NCBI RefSeq assembly: GCF_014773245.1
Contig: NZ_JACWMX010000003.1
Span: 248,001 to 312,000 of the forward strand
Source of the DNA: Mucilaginibacter glaciei
GTDB lineage: Bacteria; Bacteroidota; Bacteroidia; Sphingobacteriales; Sphingobacteriaceae
Direction of reading: 5' to 3'
DNA: 64,000 bases
A program made the translations under genes and the position numbers. Under the pieces are notes generated by a model, which saw nothing but the letters and a program-made list of their open reading frames with translations, had not been told where the DNA came from and made no database searches. Below are positions 16,867 to 25,686 of the stretch, one piece after another; position 1 is the first letter of the stretch; each line of letters begins with the position of its first letter.

Positions 16867-18789
16867 TTACCCTTCCAATTCCATGATCTGGTCGGCTAAA
16901 GCTTCCCATTTTTGTTGAAATTCGCCCAGTTCCATTTTCTTTAATTGGTAGTTGTTATTGATCTGTTTCAGCTTTTCGGTCTGGTTAAAGATCTTATCAT
17001 CGGCTAACTGAGCTTCCAGGCTTTTTACTTCCTTTTCCAGGTCGGCAACGGTGGTTTCAATCTTAGTCAAATCCACATTGAGCATCTTAAGCTGCTGGAT
17101 TTTGTTTTCGCTTTGCGGCTGTTTAACCGGCTCGGGCTTTTTCTCCTCCTTTTTAGGCTGAGGGACAGGTGCTGCAGCTTTAGGTTCTAACTTACGTTTG
17201 TCGTTCCATTCATCGTATTCGGCATAAGTGCCCGGGTATTGTTTGATCTTTTGATCCTCAATAAACCAGATCTTATTGGCCACATTATCTAAAAAGTACC
17301 TATCGTGCGATACCACGATCACAGTACCCTCATACTGTTGCAGCGCCTGGATCAGTATGTTAACCGATGCCATATCCAGGTGGTTGGTAGGCTCATCCAG
17401 TACCAGGAAGTTAGCATCAGCAGTAAGCGCCTTAGCCAGCGCTACGCGTGATTTCTCGCCACCCGACAGTACCTTAATCTTTTTAAATACATCATCGCCT
17501 GTGAACAGGAACGATCCTAAGATCGAGCGCAATTCCGTATCGGTATGTTTCGGCGCGAACGACTGCAATTCCTGCAATATCTGATGCTCGAGGTGTAAAG
17601 ATTCCAACTGGTGCTGCGCAAAAAAGGTTTGCGTAACATTATGGCCGGTTTGGGCCATACCTTCATATTCCGTATCGGCCCCGGCCACAATTCGTAACAA
17701 GGTGGATTTACCTTTACCATTGGCACCAATCAACGCTATTTTATCACCTTTTTCTATGATAGCTTCGGCATTATCCAGAATATCTATCGCCGGATATTTT
17801 TTGGTGATGTGCTCCATCGTAACCACGTGCCTGCCGGATTGCCTGCTGAAACGGAAGCTGAAATTAACTTCGGGGTTATCGTCATCCACATCATCAACAC
17901 GCTCCATTTTATCGAGCATCTTGATACGCGACTGCGCCATTTTTGCTTTGGAAGCCTTTGCGCGGAAACGCTCTATCAGGCGTTCCTCCTGCTTTATTTT
18001 TGATTGCTGGTTTTTAAATTCGCCTCGCTGGATCTCGGCACGCTGCGCCTTTTCTTCCAGGTAGAAAGTATAATTACCCGCATAAACGTTCAGTTTGCCC
18101 TTGCGCGATTCTACCGTGCGGTTGATCACTTTGTCCAAAAACCACCTATCGTGCGATACGATGATGATCGCGCCGCTAAATGCCTTCAGGTAATCTTCTA
18201 ACCATTGAATAGAAGGTAAGTCCAGGTGATTGGTAGGCTCATCCAGTAATAAAATATCGGGTGCCTGTAAGAGTATCTTGGCCAGCATTACACGCATACG
18301 CCACCCTCCGGAGAAGGTGCTTAACTTACGCTGGCAGTCTGACTCGCTAAAGCCCAAACCCGCTAAAATTTCGTGTGCCTTGTATTCTATGTTATAGCCG
18401 TCAAGCAGTTCAAACTCATGCTGCTTATCGCTCAATTTGTTTAAAAGGTCTTCGCTATAGTCGGTTTCCAGTTTCTTTAATAATACCTCAATTTCGTCAT
18501 GCAGTTGGTTTTGGCGCTCAAAAGCTTCCATGGCTACATGTACAATGTTCTTATCAGACGAGTAGGAAAGCAAATCCTGGTTAAGGTAACCCATGGTAAG
18601 GTCCTTGGCCATAGATATAGTTCCCGATGTTGGCGAATAATCACCAACGATGATCTTTAAAAGCGTTGTTTTACCGGTACCGTTTGCACCTATCAGGCCA
18701 ATTTTTTCTCCCGGTTTTATATGCCAGTTAGCTTCATCATACAGGGCGCGCGCACCAATCTCGAACGTAAGGTTATTTATAGCTATCAT
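16867..18789 (-). CDS. ABC-F family ATPase (ribosome-associated type)
   Basis: 640 residues from ATG 18789 (MIAINNLTFEIGAR); a TTG three codons further up is less likely. Two ABC domains without membrane segments: Walker A GANGTGKTT (about 36-44) and GANGKGKST (about 355), signatures FSGGWRMR and LSGGEKSR, and two LDEPTNHLD Walker B motifs. The charged linker between them (GEFKNQQSKIKQEERLIERF) is the ABC-F P-site tRNA interaction motif. The end (about 545-640) is a lysine/proline-rich spacer plus coiled coil as in Uup-like proteins. Such proteins act on stalled ribosomes or rRNA. Which subtype is uncertain. Confidence 0.93.
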   Translation of the reverse strand: MIAINNLTFEIGARALYDEANWHIKPGEKIGLIGANGTGKTTLLKIIVGDYSPTSGTISMAKDLTMGYLNQDLLSYSSDKNIVHVAMEAFERQNQLHDEIEVLLKKLETDYSEDLLNKLSDKQHEFELLDGYNIEYKAHEILAGLGFSESDCQRKLSTFSGGWRMRVMLAKILLQAPDILLLDEPTNHLDLPSIQWLEDYLKAFSGAIIIVSHDRWFLDKVINRTVESRKGKLNVYAGNYTFYLEEKAQRAEIQRGEFKNQQSKIKQEERLIERFRAKASKAKMAQSRIKMLDKMERVDDVDDDNPEVNFSFRFSRQSGRHVVTMEHITKKYPAIDILDNAEAIIEKGDKIALIGANGKGKSTLLRIVAGADTEYEGMAQTGHNVTQTFFAQHQLESLHLEHQILQELQSFAPKHTDTELRSILGSFLFTGDDVFKKIKVLSGGEKSRVALAKALTADANFLVLDEPTNHLDMASVNILIQALQQYEGTVIVVSHDRYFLDNVANKIWFIEDQKIKQYPGTYAEYDEWNDKRKLEPKAAAPVPQPKKEEKKPEPVKQPQSENKIQQLKMLNVDLTKIETTVADLEKEVKSLEAQLADDKIFNQTEKLKQINNNYQLKKMELGEFQQKWEALADQIMELEG

Positions 18790-18795
18790 TTGCCG

Positions 18796-18803
18796 CAAAG
18801 ATA
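18796..18803 (-). promoter_or_regulatory. -7 element before the ABC-F gene
   Basis: Minus-strand tatctttg ends 6 bases before ATG 18789, suggesting a near-leaderless transcript. No TTG at the right distance is seen. Confidence 0.4.
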
Positions 18804-18916
18804 CAGTTTTGCAGGGAGAAAATATAAAGGATGAAATGATTGAGCATAACGGGTTTAGAAGAATGCCGGGCTTTATACCGATACTCCTTTAGTAGCTGTA
18901 CTACTTTGGTACTGAC

Positions 18917-19681
18917 CTACCCTTTCACAGCTTCGAGCCAGGTTTGCGCCATTAGTTTTTCGCCGGCCACGCTGGGGTGTACACCATCTATAGTCCAATA
19001 ATTAGCATCGCCGCCTTTTTGCATAGCTTTATCAAAAGCTGCCTGGTAGGCTACAAAGGGCAAGTCATATTGGTCGGCAAGATCTTTTGCGGCCTTGCGG
19101 AACAGATCGAACGTTGGGTACCAGGCACCCGTTACCGCTTTTGTACCCTTTAAGGCAAATGGTTCACAAATGATAATCTTTACACCCGGTAAGGCTTTTT
19201 GCGTGCGTTCAATAAGTGTTTTATAATCAGCAGTGTAAGTTTCTACGGTGCCTTTATATCCGTTAAGCAGCGTATGCCAATAGTCGTTGACGCCGATATG
19301 AATGCTTACCACATTTGGTTTTAGCGCAATGCAGTCTGCGTCCCAACGTTCGGCAAGCTGGTAAACTTTATTGCCGGCTATGCCGCGATTATAGATCTTA
19401 AAATTCTTATCCGGATGTTTCATTAGCAGTTCGGCAGCGGCTAAAATGGTGTAGCCACTGCCCAGCATACTTGTAGTATTTGGCTGGATAGCTTTATGGT
19501 CGCGGCCCCAATCTGTTATAGAATCGCCTTGAAAAAGTATCACGTCATTTATATTTAAACGGGCGCTTTTAGCCGATGTAACATCTGCCGATACAAGTTG
19601 CGGGATGCTTAAACCTGCGGCGGTGCCAACTGCTGCTGTTTTGATAAACCTGCGGCGTGAATTATTGAAAAAGTTCTGCAT
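18917..19681 (-). CDS. Tat-exported SGNH/GDSL hydrolase
   Basis: 254 residues. The N-terminus carries a twin-arginine signal (SRRRFIKTAAVGTAAGLS), so the protein is exported folded. The SGNH blocks are present: GDSITDWG with nucleophile S54, the block II glycine in NRGIAGN, HIGVNDYWHTLL with the block III Asn, and IDGVHPS with D232 and H235. These enzymes cleave ester bonds, often acetyl or acyl groups on carbohydrates or lipids. The exact substrate is unknown. It is a single gene, divergent from pyrD. Confidence 0.92.
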   Translation of the reverse strand: MQNFFNNSRRRFIKTAAVGTAAGLSIPQLVSADVTSAKSARLNINDVILFQGDSITDWGRDHKAIQPNTTSMLGSGYTILAAAELLMKHPDKNFKIYNRGIAGNKVYQLAERWDADCIALKPNVVSIHIGVNDYWHTLLNGYKGTVETYTADYKTLIERTQKALPGVKIIICEPFALKGTKAVTGAWYPTFDLFRKAAKDLADQYDLPFVAYQAAFDKAMQKGGDANYWTIDGVHPSVAGEKLMAQTWLEAVKG

Positions 19682-19777
19682 AAAACTGGTAGATGTTAAT
19701 GATTTAATTGGTTCAACTAAATTACAATTTTATGGATGATGTTTAACCGTAAAAATTAAAAACGGTAAATTCGCACC

Positions 19778-20815
19778 ATGTATCAATTGCTTAAGCCTCT
19801 TTTGTTCCTGTTCGATCCGGAGAACGTTCATCATTTTGTAACTCGAAATTTAAAACGGTTTAACAGTTTGCCGGGTGGGCAGTCATTAAGCCGGGCTGTT
19901 TGGAGCACTGAAGATAAGCAGTTGGAAAAAGAAGTTTTTGGGCTGAAGTTTAAAAACCCAGTGGGTCTTGCCGCCGGTTTTGATAAAAATGCCGAACTAA
20001 TTGCTGAGATGGGTAACCTGGGTTTCGGCTTCATAGAAATTGGAACAGTTACGCCCTTGCCGCAACCCGGTAACGATAAGCCCCGTATGTTTCGCCTGCC
20101 GGCAGATGCTGCGCTTATTAACCGGATGGGCTTTAATAACCTTGGCGTTGACGTAGCTGCCGCACGTATTGCTGCTTACCGCAAAAGTTTAAGGCCCGGC
20201 CAGCAAGCATTGATCATAGGAGGGAACATCGGCAAGAATAAAATTACCCCGAACGAAGATGCGGTGAACGACTATATCAAGTGCTTTGACAGGTTGTTTG
20301 ATGTGGTTGATTATTTTGTGGTAAATGTAAGCTCGCCCAATACCCCGGGCTTGCGCGAGTTGCAGGAAAAGGAGCCGCTAATGCAGCTTTTAGCCACGCT
20401 GCAGCAACGGAATATTAAAAATGGCGTAAGCAGGCCAATTCTTTTAAAAATCGCTCCTGACCTAAGTAATGAGCAATTGAATGACATCGCCGATATCGTA
20501 AAGCAAACTGGCATTGCGGGCATTATTGCCACAAATACAACTATCAGCCGTCACGGGTTAATATCCGCGCATAAATCGGAAACGGGTGGATTAAGCGGCA
20601 AACCGTTAACCGAACGGTCGACTGAAGTAATTGCGTACCTGCATCAAATATCAGAGGGCGCGTTTCCCATTATCGGTGTAGGAGGTATCCATTCTGCAGA
20701 CGACGCTGCCGAAAAAATTAAAGCTGGCGCATCATTAGTGCAGTTATATACAGGTTTTATTTATGAAGGCCCGGGCTTGATCAAACGTATCTTAACAAGA
20801 TTAAAAAGTTTGTAG
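19778..20815 (+). CDS. pyrD: Dihydroorotate dehydrogenase, quinone-dependent (class 2)
   Basis: 345 residues. Oxidises dihydroorotate to orotate in pyrimidine synthesis, passing electrons to membrane quinone. The N-terminal amphipathic helix region ([20 protein letters not shown]) is the class 2 membrane-binding extension. FMN-site motifs: [28 protein letters not shown] and IGVGGI near the end. The catalytic serine lies in [14 protein letters not shown] (about 183-196). The -10 region reads taaattcg, one base off the TAnnTTTG pattern, a few bases before the ATG. A bidirectional terminator follows at 20837. Confidence 0.97.
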   Translation: MYQLLKPLLFLFDPENVHHFVTRNLKRFNSLPGGQSLSRAVWSTEDKQLEKEVFGLKFKNPVGLAAGFDKNAELIAEMGNLGFGFIEIGTVTPLPQPGNDKPRMFRLPADAALINRMGFNNLGVDVAAARIAAYRKSLRPGQQALIIGGNIGKNKITPNEDAVNDYIKCFDRLFDVVDYFVVNVSSPNTPGLRELQEKEPLMQLLATLQQRNIKNGVSRPILLKIAPDLSNEQLNDIADIVKQTGIAGIIATNTTISRHGLISAHKSETGGLSGKPLTERSTEVIAYLHQISEGAFPIIGVGGIHSADDAAEKIKAGASLVQLYTGFIYEGPGLIKRILTRLKSL

Positions 20816-20836
20816 ATTTCTGCAAAAAAACCCAAC

Positions 20837-20875
20837 AAAAAAAGGCGTACCGATACATCGAAACGCCTTTTTAAT
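20837..20875. terminator. Bidirectional terminator between pyrD and the 57-residue gene
   Basis: Perfect 10-bp stem aaaaaggcgt / acgccttttt at 20839-20848 and 20863-20872. T tracts exist on both strands. It serves pyrD from the left and the small gene plus tRNA-Cys from the right. Confidence 0.85.
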
Positions 20876-20892
20876 TTCTTAAAAAAGAAGAA

Positions 20893-21066
20893 TTATTTGC
20901 CTGCAGCAATAGCTAAAACAGCGTTGTTTTTTGCTATCTGGCTATCTTTTTTCTCTGCAGAACGGCTGCCTAATTCAATGTTGGTAGCTAATTTTAAAAA
21001 CTGAACTTCTAAACGAGAGAAAGTTTTGTTTCTTCTATCTTTTCTTTTTAAACGAGTAACGCCCAT
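20893..21066 (-). CDS. Small basic conserved protein, 57 residues
   Basis: Translates as a 57-residue protein starting MGVTRLKRKDRRNKTFSRLE and ending NNAVLAIAAGK. The first 20 residues are strongly basic (nine K/R), the rest helical. Its look is that of a small ribosome- or RNA-associated protein, and short proteins starting MGVTRLKRKDR are, as far as I recall, common in Sphingobacteria next to tRNA genes; that recollection should be checked. It lies 30 bases downstream of tRNA-Cys on the same strand and ends 17 bases before a terminator, so tRNA and protein may share one transcript. Function unknown. Confidence 0.8.
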   Translation of the reverse strand: MGVTRLKRKDRRNKTFSRLEVQFLKLATNIELGSRSAEKKDSQIAKNNAVLAIAAGK

Positions 21067-21096
21067 GATCTTTTTTATTTAAATGTTTTAACCTTG

Positions 21097-21167
21097 AGGT
21101 CGGGAGCGGATTCGAACCGCTGTACGAGGTTTTGCAGACCTCTGCCTAGCCACTCGGCCACCCGACC
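21097..21167 (-). tRNA. tRNA-Cys (anticodon GCA)
   Basis: 71 nt on the minus strand. Acceptor stem GGTCGGG pairs with CCCGACC, discriminator base T, as expected for tRNA-Cys. The D arm, anticodon arm with loop CTGCAAA (anticodon GCA) and T arm with GGTTCGAATCC are all present. CCA is not encoded. It is placed between the TrmH-type methyltransferase gene and the small basic protein, all on the same strand, and has its own promoter. Confidence 0.97.
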
Positions 21168-21181
21168 ATTTTTAAGGACTG

Positions 21182-21211
21182 CAAAAATAGTAATTATTTG
21201 TTGCCAATCAA
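21182..21211 (-). promoter_or_regulatory. Promoter of tRNA-Cys
   Basis: Minus strand: TTG (21209-21211), spacer of 19 bases, then tatttttg (21182-21189), a full match to the Bacteroidetes consensus TTG-N19-TAnnTTTG. The mature tRNA begins 15 bases downstream of the -7 octamer, a sensible distance. Confidence 0.65.
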
Positions 21212-21212
21212 T

Positions 21213-21962
21213 TTATTTATACGATTTTCCTGCCGCTTCCGAACAAAATATAGCGGTAGCTATCGCAACGTTCAATGATTCGGCATTACCAATGCGCGGT
21301 ATAGTAACCGCTTTAGTGACCAATTGTTGTACTGAGGGCCTAATTCCGTTGCCTTCGTTGCCCATAATTATCAATCCTTCGGTACCAAAATTTGTCGTGT
21401 ATATATTTTGGCCGTTAAGCAGTGCACCAAACACAGGCAGGTTAACATGGCTCAACAGATCGTCCAGATCTGTGTAGCTAATATTTATGCGGGCCAGTGA
21501 GCCCATGGTCGCCTGTACCACTTTAGGGTTGTAGGCATCTACAGAGTCTTCTGAACAGATGACGTTGGTGATGCCAAACCAATCTGCAGTGCGGATAATG
21601 GTGCCCATATTGCCCGGATCCTGGATGCCATCTAATACTAACGAAAATTTATTTTTTAAATTCATGGGCTCCGAAACTGTTAATTGCGGTACCTTAATGG
21701 TGGCAATTATATCGGCGGGTGTTTTTAGCGAGCTGATTTTTTGAAGATCGTTTAACGAAATTTCCTGAAAGTTTATTTTTTGGGATAATTTAAGCAATTT
21801 TGGGGAATTGCCGTACGTATGAAAAATGGTATCTATCTGATAGTGTGATTCAACAAATTCAGCTATTGATTTGTGCCCTTCAACTATAAATAAACCATGT
21901 TCGCGGCGAAACTTTTTATGTTGTAAGGACGTTAGTAAACTGATCTGAGATTTTGAAAGCAT
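21213..21962 (-). CDS. TrmH/SpoU-family RNA 2'-O-methyltransferase
   Basis: 249 residues from ATG 21962 (MLSKSQISLLTSLQHKKFRRE), the usual family start. An N-terminal substrate-binding domain (about 1-95) is followed by the SPOUT domain with motif 1 NMGTIIRTADWFG (118-130), motif 2 IIMGNEGNGI (198-207) and motif 3 IPRIGNAESLNVAIATAI (221-238), all complete. It methylates ribose 2'-OH in tRNA or rRNA; the target is not known. The start codon lies inside the first codons of the divergent lipoprotein gene, overlapping it by 10 bases. Confidence 0.93.
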   Translation of the reverse strand: MLSKSQISLLTSLQHKKFRREHGLFIVEGHKSIAEFVESHYQIDTIFHTYGNSPKLLKLSQKINFQEISLNDLQKISSLKTPADIIATIKVPQLTVSEPMNLKNKFSLVLDGIQDPGNMGTIIRTADWFGITNVICSEDSVDAYNPKVVQATMGSLARINISYTDLDDLLSHVNLPVFGALLNGQNIYTTNFGTEGLIIMGNEGNGIRPSVQQLVTKAVTIPRIGNAESLNVAIATAIFCSEAAGKSYK

Positions 21963-24307
21963 ATAATACACCCGTTTTTTTACGTCTTGCAATATTAAGT
22001 ATTTTGGCGGTTATTATCATTCCCGGCTGTAGTACAACACGTGGAATTAAAGATAACCAGGCTTTGGTGCGCAAGCTTACGCTAAAAGGCATCGACAAAG
22101 ATTTTGCGGACGCGGCGGTAATGTATGTTGATAAAGAGCAGCAGCCCAATAACTGGTTAAACCTGCAATTTTATTACCTGTTTAGCAATAAAGGCAAAAA
22201 AAATATAGGAGAGGCTCCCCGCCTTTTAGATAGTAACCTGGTTGAGTTTTCGCGCCTGCAGATCCAAAAGTTTTTACAGAATAAGGGGTATGTGAAAGCA
22301 AAAGTTGCCGATTCCATTATAGTAAAAAACAAAAAAGCCGAATTGGTTTTTACGGCAGATCAGGGGCCCTTGTTTCATGTACGTAATTTTAAAGATAGCA
22401 TAGCCGATCCTAAAGTACAGGCTTTGTATCGCAGCACACGTAAATCATACTCGCACGTTAATACGGGTAGCCGATTTGATACCGATAGCCTTGCTTATGA
22501 CCGCGACCAGTTTTACCAGGTAATGAAGCGTAACGGCTATTATGATTTTTATCGCCAGTACATCAGTTATCTGCCAGATAGCAGCTACAACAAAAGCATA
22601 GTCGATGTAGTGATGACGATTGACAACCCCTTAGATAAGCCCGCACACCCCATCTACAGCATCAATAATACGTTAATAACTATTGCGAAGAGCAACGGCA
22701 GGATGGAGGGCAAAGCGGATACGATACAGGTTGATTCACAGTACCGTTTTGTTGACTTTTCGGGCAGGTTTAAACCGCACACGGTAACCGATTATATATT
22801 TCAGCGCAAGGGCGAAATTTATGATCTTGATAAACAAACCTTAACCACCAGCCGCTTATCTGAGTTAAACGTTTTTCGTAATGTGCCCAGCCCCACTTAC
22901 ACCAAACTTCCTGATAGTACTAACCGTTTAAACACTCAAATTGATATTGTACCCTTAAAGCAGATGAGCGACCGGGTAGAGGCCGAGTTTTTGTTTAACC
23001 AGGGCCGGTACGGTTATAACCTGGGCAACACCTTTACTAACCGTAATCTTTTCAAAGAGGCTGCTATATTACAGGTGAAATTGAACTGGAGTGTATTGTT
23101 TGATAACGGGCGCGCCGTGAGCGACAATAATGGTATTCAAAACCAAGACATTAAGGCGGGCGTCAGTCTCAGCTATCCGCGGATCATTTCGCCATTTAAT
23201 TTTCCAAATCTGGCCAAATTTGGCGTGCCGCATACCACCTTTGCCACCAGCCTGGGGCTGTTTTATCAAAAAGGCTTGGTGGAGCGACGCAGTTTTGTAA
23301 ACTCTATCACATACGATTTCTTTGAAACCGCCCGTAAACAACATTCAATTACACCTATCAGCATCGAGTTTTCGAGCGGTACGATAGATCCGGTTGCAAG
23401 GAAGGCACTGTTAGACAGTAACCGCTACTCATATGTATACCTTATCGGGCGTACAACATTTACTTCGGGTAGCCAATACACCTTCCAGTACAATGCCAAA
23501 GAGTTGAACTCTTATGCAGATTTCACCTATTTTAGGGGTACTCTTGACATTGGCGGTAACACTTTAAGCGCAGTTAGTAAGTTAGCAAACACACCTAAAG
23601 ATACTTTGGGGCAGCGCACAATTTTCGGTTACACCTTTGCCCAATATATCAAAACAGAGCTGGATTACAGGCTTTATAACAGCCTGGGTGGCGAACGCCA
23701 GTTTATCTTCAGGTTTAACCCTGGCATAGGAATTCCGTACGGTAACAGCAAGCAGCTTATTTTTGAGAAGAACTTTTATACAGGTGGCGCAAATGATATT
23801 CGTGCTTGGTTACCACGTACATTGGGCCCCGGCCAGTTTAACAGGGCTGTTTATGGTACTGATATAGCCCAGCGCGCCCGTTTAAAGTACCTTGATCAGT
23901 TTGGAGAAATAAAAATTGTGGCCAATGCGGAGTACAGGTACAAAATGGCCGATAACTTTTTCGGTACTAAATTAAAGGGTGCGTTTTTTGTAGACGCCGG
24001 CAACGTTTGGCGGTTGCACAAACAGGTAGAGAACCCTAACGGCGAATTCAGATTTAATAACTTTTTCCAGTCTACCGCCGTTGGTATTGGTACTGGTTTG
24101 CGGTTCGATTTGAGCTTTTTTATCTTTAGACTGGATGCCGCATTTAAGTTCAAAGACCCGCAATTCAATGGCTCAGATCAGTGGGTACTTGTTAAGAATT
24201 TTGGCGAATTGTTTCACACAGGTGATTTCAAGAAAAATTACCTGATCACCAATGGCGAAAGCTACAACTTTATGCAGCTTAACTTTGGCATAGGCCTGCC
24301 GTTTTAA
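21953..24307 (+). CDS. BamA/TamA-like outer membrane assembly protein with lipoprotein signal
   Basis: 784 residues with TTG start 21953, the only start that keeps the N-terminal signal. The signal ends in a lipobox (IIIPGC, Cys about residue 26), followed by STTRGIKDNQALVRK. Residues about 30-330 look like POTRA repeats (VRNFKDSIADPKV, QFYQVMKRNGYYDFY, EIYDLDKQTLTTSRLSELNVF). The rest is a 16-strand barrel with FYTGGANDIRAWLPRTLGPG near the lid and a C-terminal NFGIGLPF ending in Phe, the outer-membrane signature. Likely acts in insertion or translocation of outer membrane proteins, as other lipidated TamA-like proteins of Bacteroidetes. Confidence 0.88.
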   Translation: MKAYNTPVFLRLAILSILAVIIIPGCSTTRGIKDNQALVRKLTLKGIDKDFADAAVMYVDKEQQPNNWLNLQFYYLFSNKGKKNIGEAPRLLDSNLVEFSRLQIQKFLQNKGYVKAKVADSIIVKNKKAELVFTADQGPLFHVRNFKDSIADPKVQALYRSTRKSYSHVNTGSRFDTDSLAYDRDQFYQVMKRNGYYDFYRQYISYLPDSSYNKSIVDVVMTIDNPLDKPAHPIYSINNTLITIAKSNGRMEGKADTIQVDSQYRFVDFSGRFKPHTVTDYIFQRKGEIYDLDKQTLTTSRLSELNVFRNVPSPTYTKLPDSTNRLNTQIDIVPLKQMSDRVEAEFLFNQGRYGYNLGNTFTNRNLFKEAAILQVKLNWSVLFDNGRAVSDNNGIQNQDIKAGVSLSYPRIISPFNFPNLAKFGVPHTTFATSLGLFYQKGLVERRSFVNSITYDFFETARKQHSITPISIEFSSGTIDPVARKALLDSNRYSYVYLIGRTTFTSGSQYTFQYNAKELNSYADFTYFRGTLDIGGNTLSAVSKLANTPKDTLGQRTIFGYTFAQYIKTELDYRLYNSLGGERQFIFRFNPGIGIPYGNSKQLIFEKNFYTGGANDIRAWLPRTLGPGQFNRAVYGTDIAQRARLKYLDQFGEIKIVANAEYRYKMADNFFGTKLKGAFFVDAGNVWRLHKQVENPNGEFRFNNFFQSTAVGIGTGLRFDLSFFIFRLDAAFKFKDPQFNGSDQWVLVKNFGELFHTGDFKKNYLITNGESYNFMQLNFGIGLPF

Positions 24308-24310
24308 TTA

Positions 24311-24431
24311 GCGATAGGGTGATTGAGTGATTTTTGTTTTTTGAGTAATTTATTGATTTAAAACAACTTTCCTCATCATTGATTTTTACTACTTACTACT
24401 TACTACTTACTACTTACTACTCACTACTCAC
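24311..24431. repeat. Heptamer tandem repeat, (ttactac)5 plus variants
   Basis: Five perfect ttactac units at 24386-24420, then tcactac and tcac. The opposite side (24318-24347) has related but degenerate units ggtgatt, gagtgat, gagtaat in inverse sense. The tract separates two convergent genes and encodes nothing obvious. Confidence 0.7.
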
Positions 24432-24432
24432 G

Positions 24433-24972
24433 CTAATGCACAAATATTCCCTTTAAGCCATCTATAACGCTCTGGAAAAAGGTGGGTACACTTAAACCGC
24501 TATGGTGGTTGAAATACAAAAATACCAGGAATATAATTATAGCGATGATAATAAAGCGTTTAAATAAGTAACCTATTAGGATAAGACCTATCGGGATAGA
24601 GATCAATAAGATCCAACTAATCTTAACCGGGGTAAGCTTACTATCGTGTTTATAAATGTAATACAGCATAGAGTGTGTACCGCCGTCGTTTTCATGACGT
24701 GCATACACGAAACTCGACTTTTCTATCTTATGCCTGTAAAATGCGGTGCCTTTATCAAAGGTCATTTCCTGGCTAAAGCCGTTAACCGTAAAAGCAAAGA
24801 TGCCATTCACATTTTCCTGGATAATGCCTGCCGTGTCAGTCGCAACTATAGCTATCTCATCTTTAGCGAAAGGGTTTTCTTTTATCACAAAGTGATTAAT
24901 GTTGATAGTATCTGCAAAAGCAAAACTGATAGCTAAGAATATAAGGCAGCATGTAAGAAATGATCTTTTCAT
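24433..24972 (-). CDS. Exported membrane-anchored hypothetical protein
   Basis: 179 residues. Signal peptide (MKRSFLTCCLIFLAISFAFA), then an extracytoplasmic all-beta region of about 90 residues (TININHFVIKENPFAKDEIA to FVYARHENDGG), then two hydrophobic segments (about 116-135 and 138-155) with a short end LSVPTFFQSVIDGLKGIFVH. No family is recognised. The design suggests a periplasmic beta domain held to the inner membrane. It is convergent with the BamA/TamA-like gene across the heptamer repeat. Codon use looks normal for the window. Confidence 0.75.
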   Translation of the reverse strand: MKRSFLTCCLIFLAISFAFADTININHFVIKENPFAKDEIAIVATDTAGIIQENVNGIFAFTVNGFSQEMTFDKGTAFYRHKIEKSSFVYARHENDGGTHSMLYYIYKHDSKLTPVKISWILLISIPIGLILIGYLFKRFIIIAIIIFLVFLYFNHHSGLSVPTFFQSVIDGLKGIFVH

Positions 24973-25019
24973 TTGATGAATTTACGCTCTGTAAGCGTGC
25001 ATAAAAATAGTCTTTTTTA

Positions 25020-25517
25020 TTACTTGTTAATTATATAAATGCTCAGGTTAAGCACCATAGCGAAGCCCACCCAAAGTCCGTAGGGCACCAGTAGCCAGGC
25101 GGCCGTTTTGCTGCATCTGCCAAACCAGTTGATGTTTAAAATAATAGCTACCAGCAGTAAAATAATGATAATCAAAGCAGCTAAAACCTGGTGCATGCCA
25201 AAGAAAACTATAGACCAGGAGAAATTTAATAACAGCTGAACCGCATAAATATATGCCGCGGTTTTGTAGGTGGTTGAGCTATCCCTCCGTTTCCAGATAA
25301 GGTAAGCCGCTGTAGCTATAAGGAAATAGAGTAATGTCCAGGCAACAGGAAACAGCCATGGCGGTGGCGTAAAGCCGGGCTTTTTTAATGTGGAGTACCA
25401 GCCGGCAATTTCAGGGCGGGTAAATATGGATGCAACACCCCCTATACCCAATGTAATAACCAGGCTGATCAGGTATGGGATTATCCGGAATTTAGTATCG
25501 GCTGTATTCGTATTCAT
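25020..25517 (-). CDS. TspO/MBR-family membrane protein
   Basis: 165 residues with five membrane helices. Conserved family residues: the W-Y-x-x-L-x-K-P-x-F/W-x-P-P-x-W pattern in GWYSTLKKPGFTPPPWLFPVAWTLLY (read as two parts), LNFSWSIVFFGMHQ, and NWFGRCSKTAAWLLVPYGLWVGFAMVLN. TspO proteins bind tetrapyrroles and have roles in stress and porphyrin handling. It is probably a single gene, 47 bases downstream of the start of the preceding hypothetical on the same strand. Confidence 0.93.
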   Translation of the reverse strand: MNTNTADTKFRIIPYLISLVITLGIGGVASIFTRPEIAGWYSTLKKPGFTPPPWLFPVAWTLLYFLIATAAYLIWKRRDSSTTYKTAAYIYAVQLLLNFSWSIVFFGMHQVLAALIIIILLLVAIILNINWFGRCSKTAAWLLVPYGLWVGFAMVLNLSIYIINK

Positions 25518-25583
25518 CGTCTGTAAAAAATTCAGATACTCCTAAAATGTTTAGGCTAATATATACGATAGTTTTAGTTTAAC

Positions 25584-25618
25584 CAAAAAGGCCGAACGAA
25601 AATTCGCCCGGCTTTTTT
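25584..25618. terminator. Terminator after hppD
   Basis: Imperfect inverted repeat aaaaaggccg... / ...cggctttttt around the inner palindrome gaaaattc. T tracts exist on both sides. It is placed 68 bases past the hppD stop and upstream of TspO. Confidence 0.65.
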
Positions 25619-25686
25619 GCTGTTTTTTCGATATAAATGCAGAATTATTCCTAATTATAACTATGGTTTAAAATTCTTAGATAAAA

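Noticed and set aside
24386..24431. Short regular repeats that could suggest a CRISPR array
   Set aside because: Units are 7 bp and directly adjacent with no spacers; no cas genes are near.
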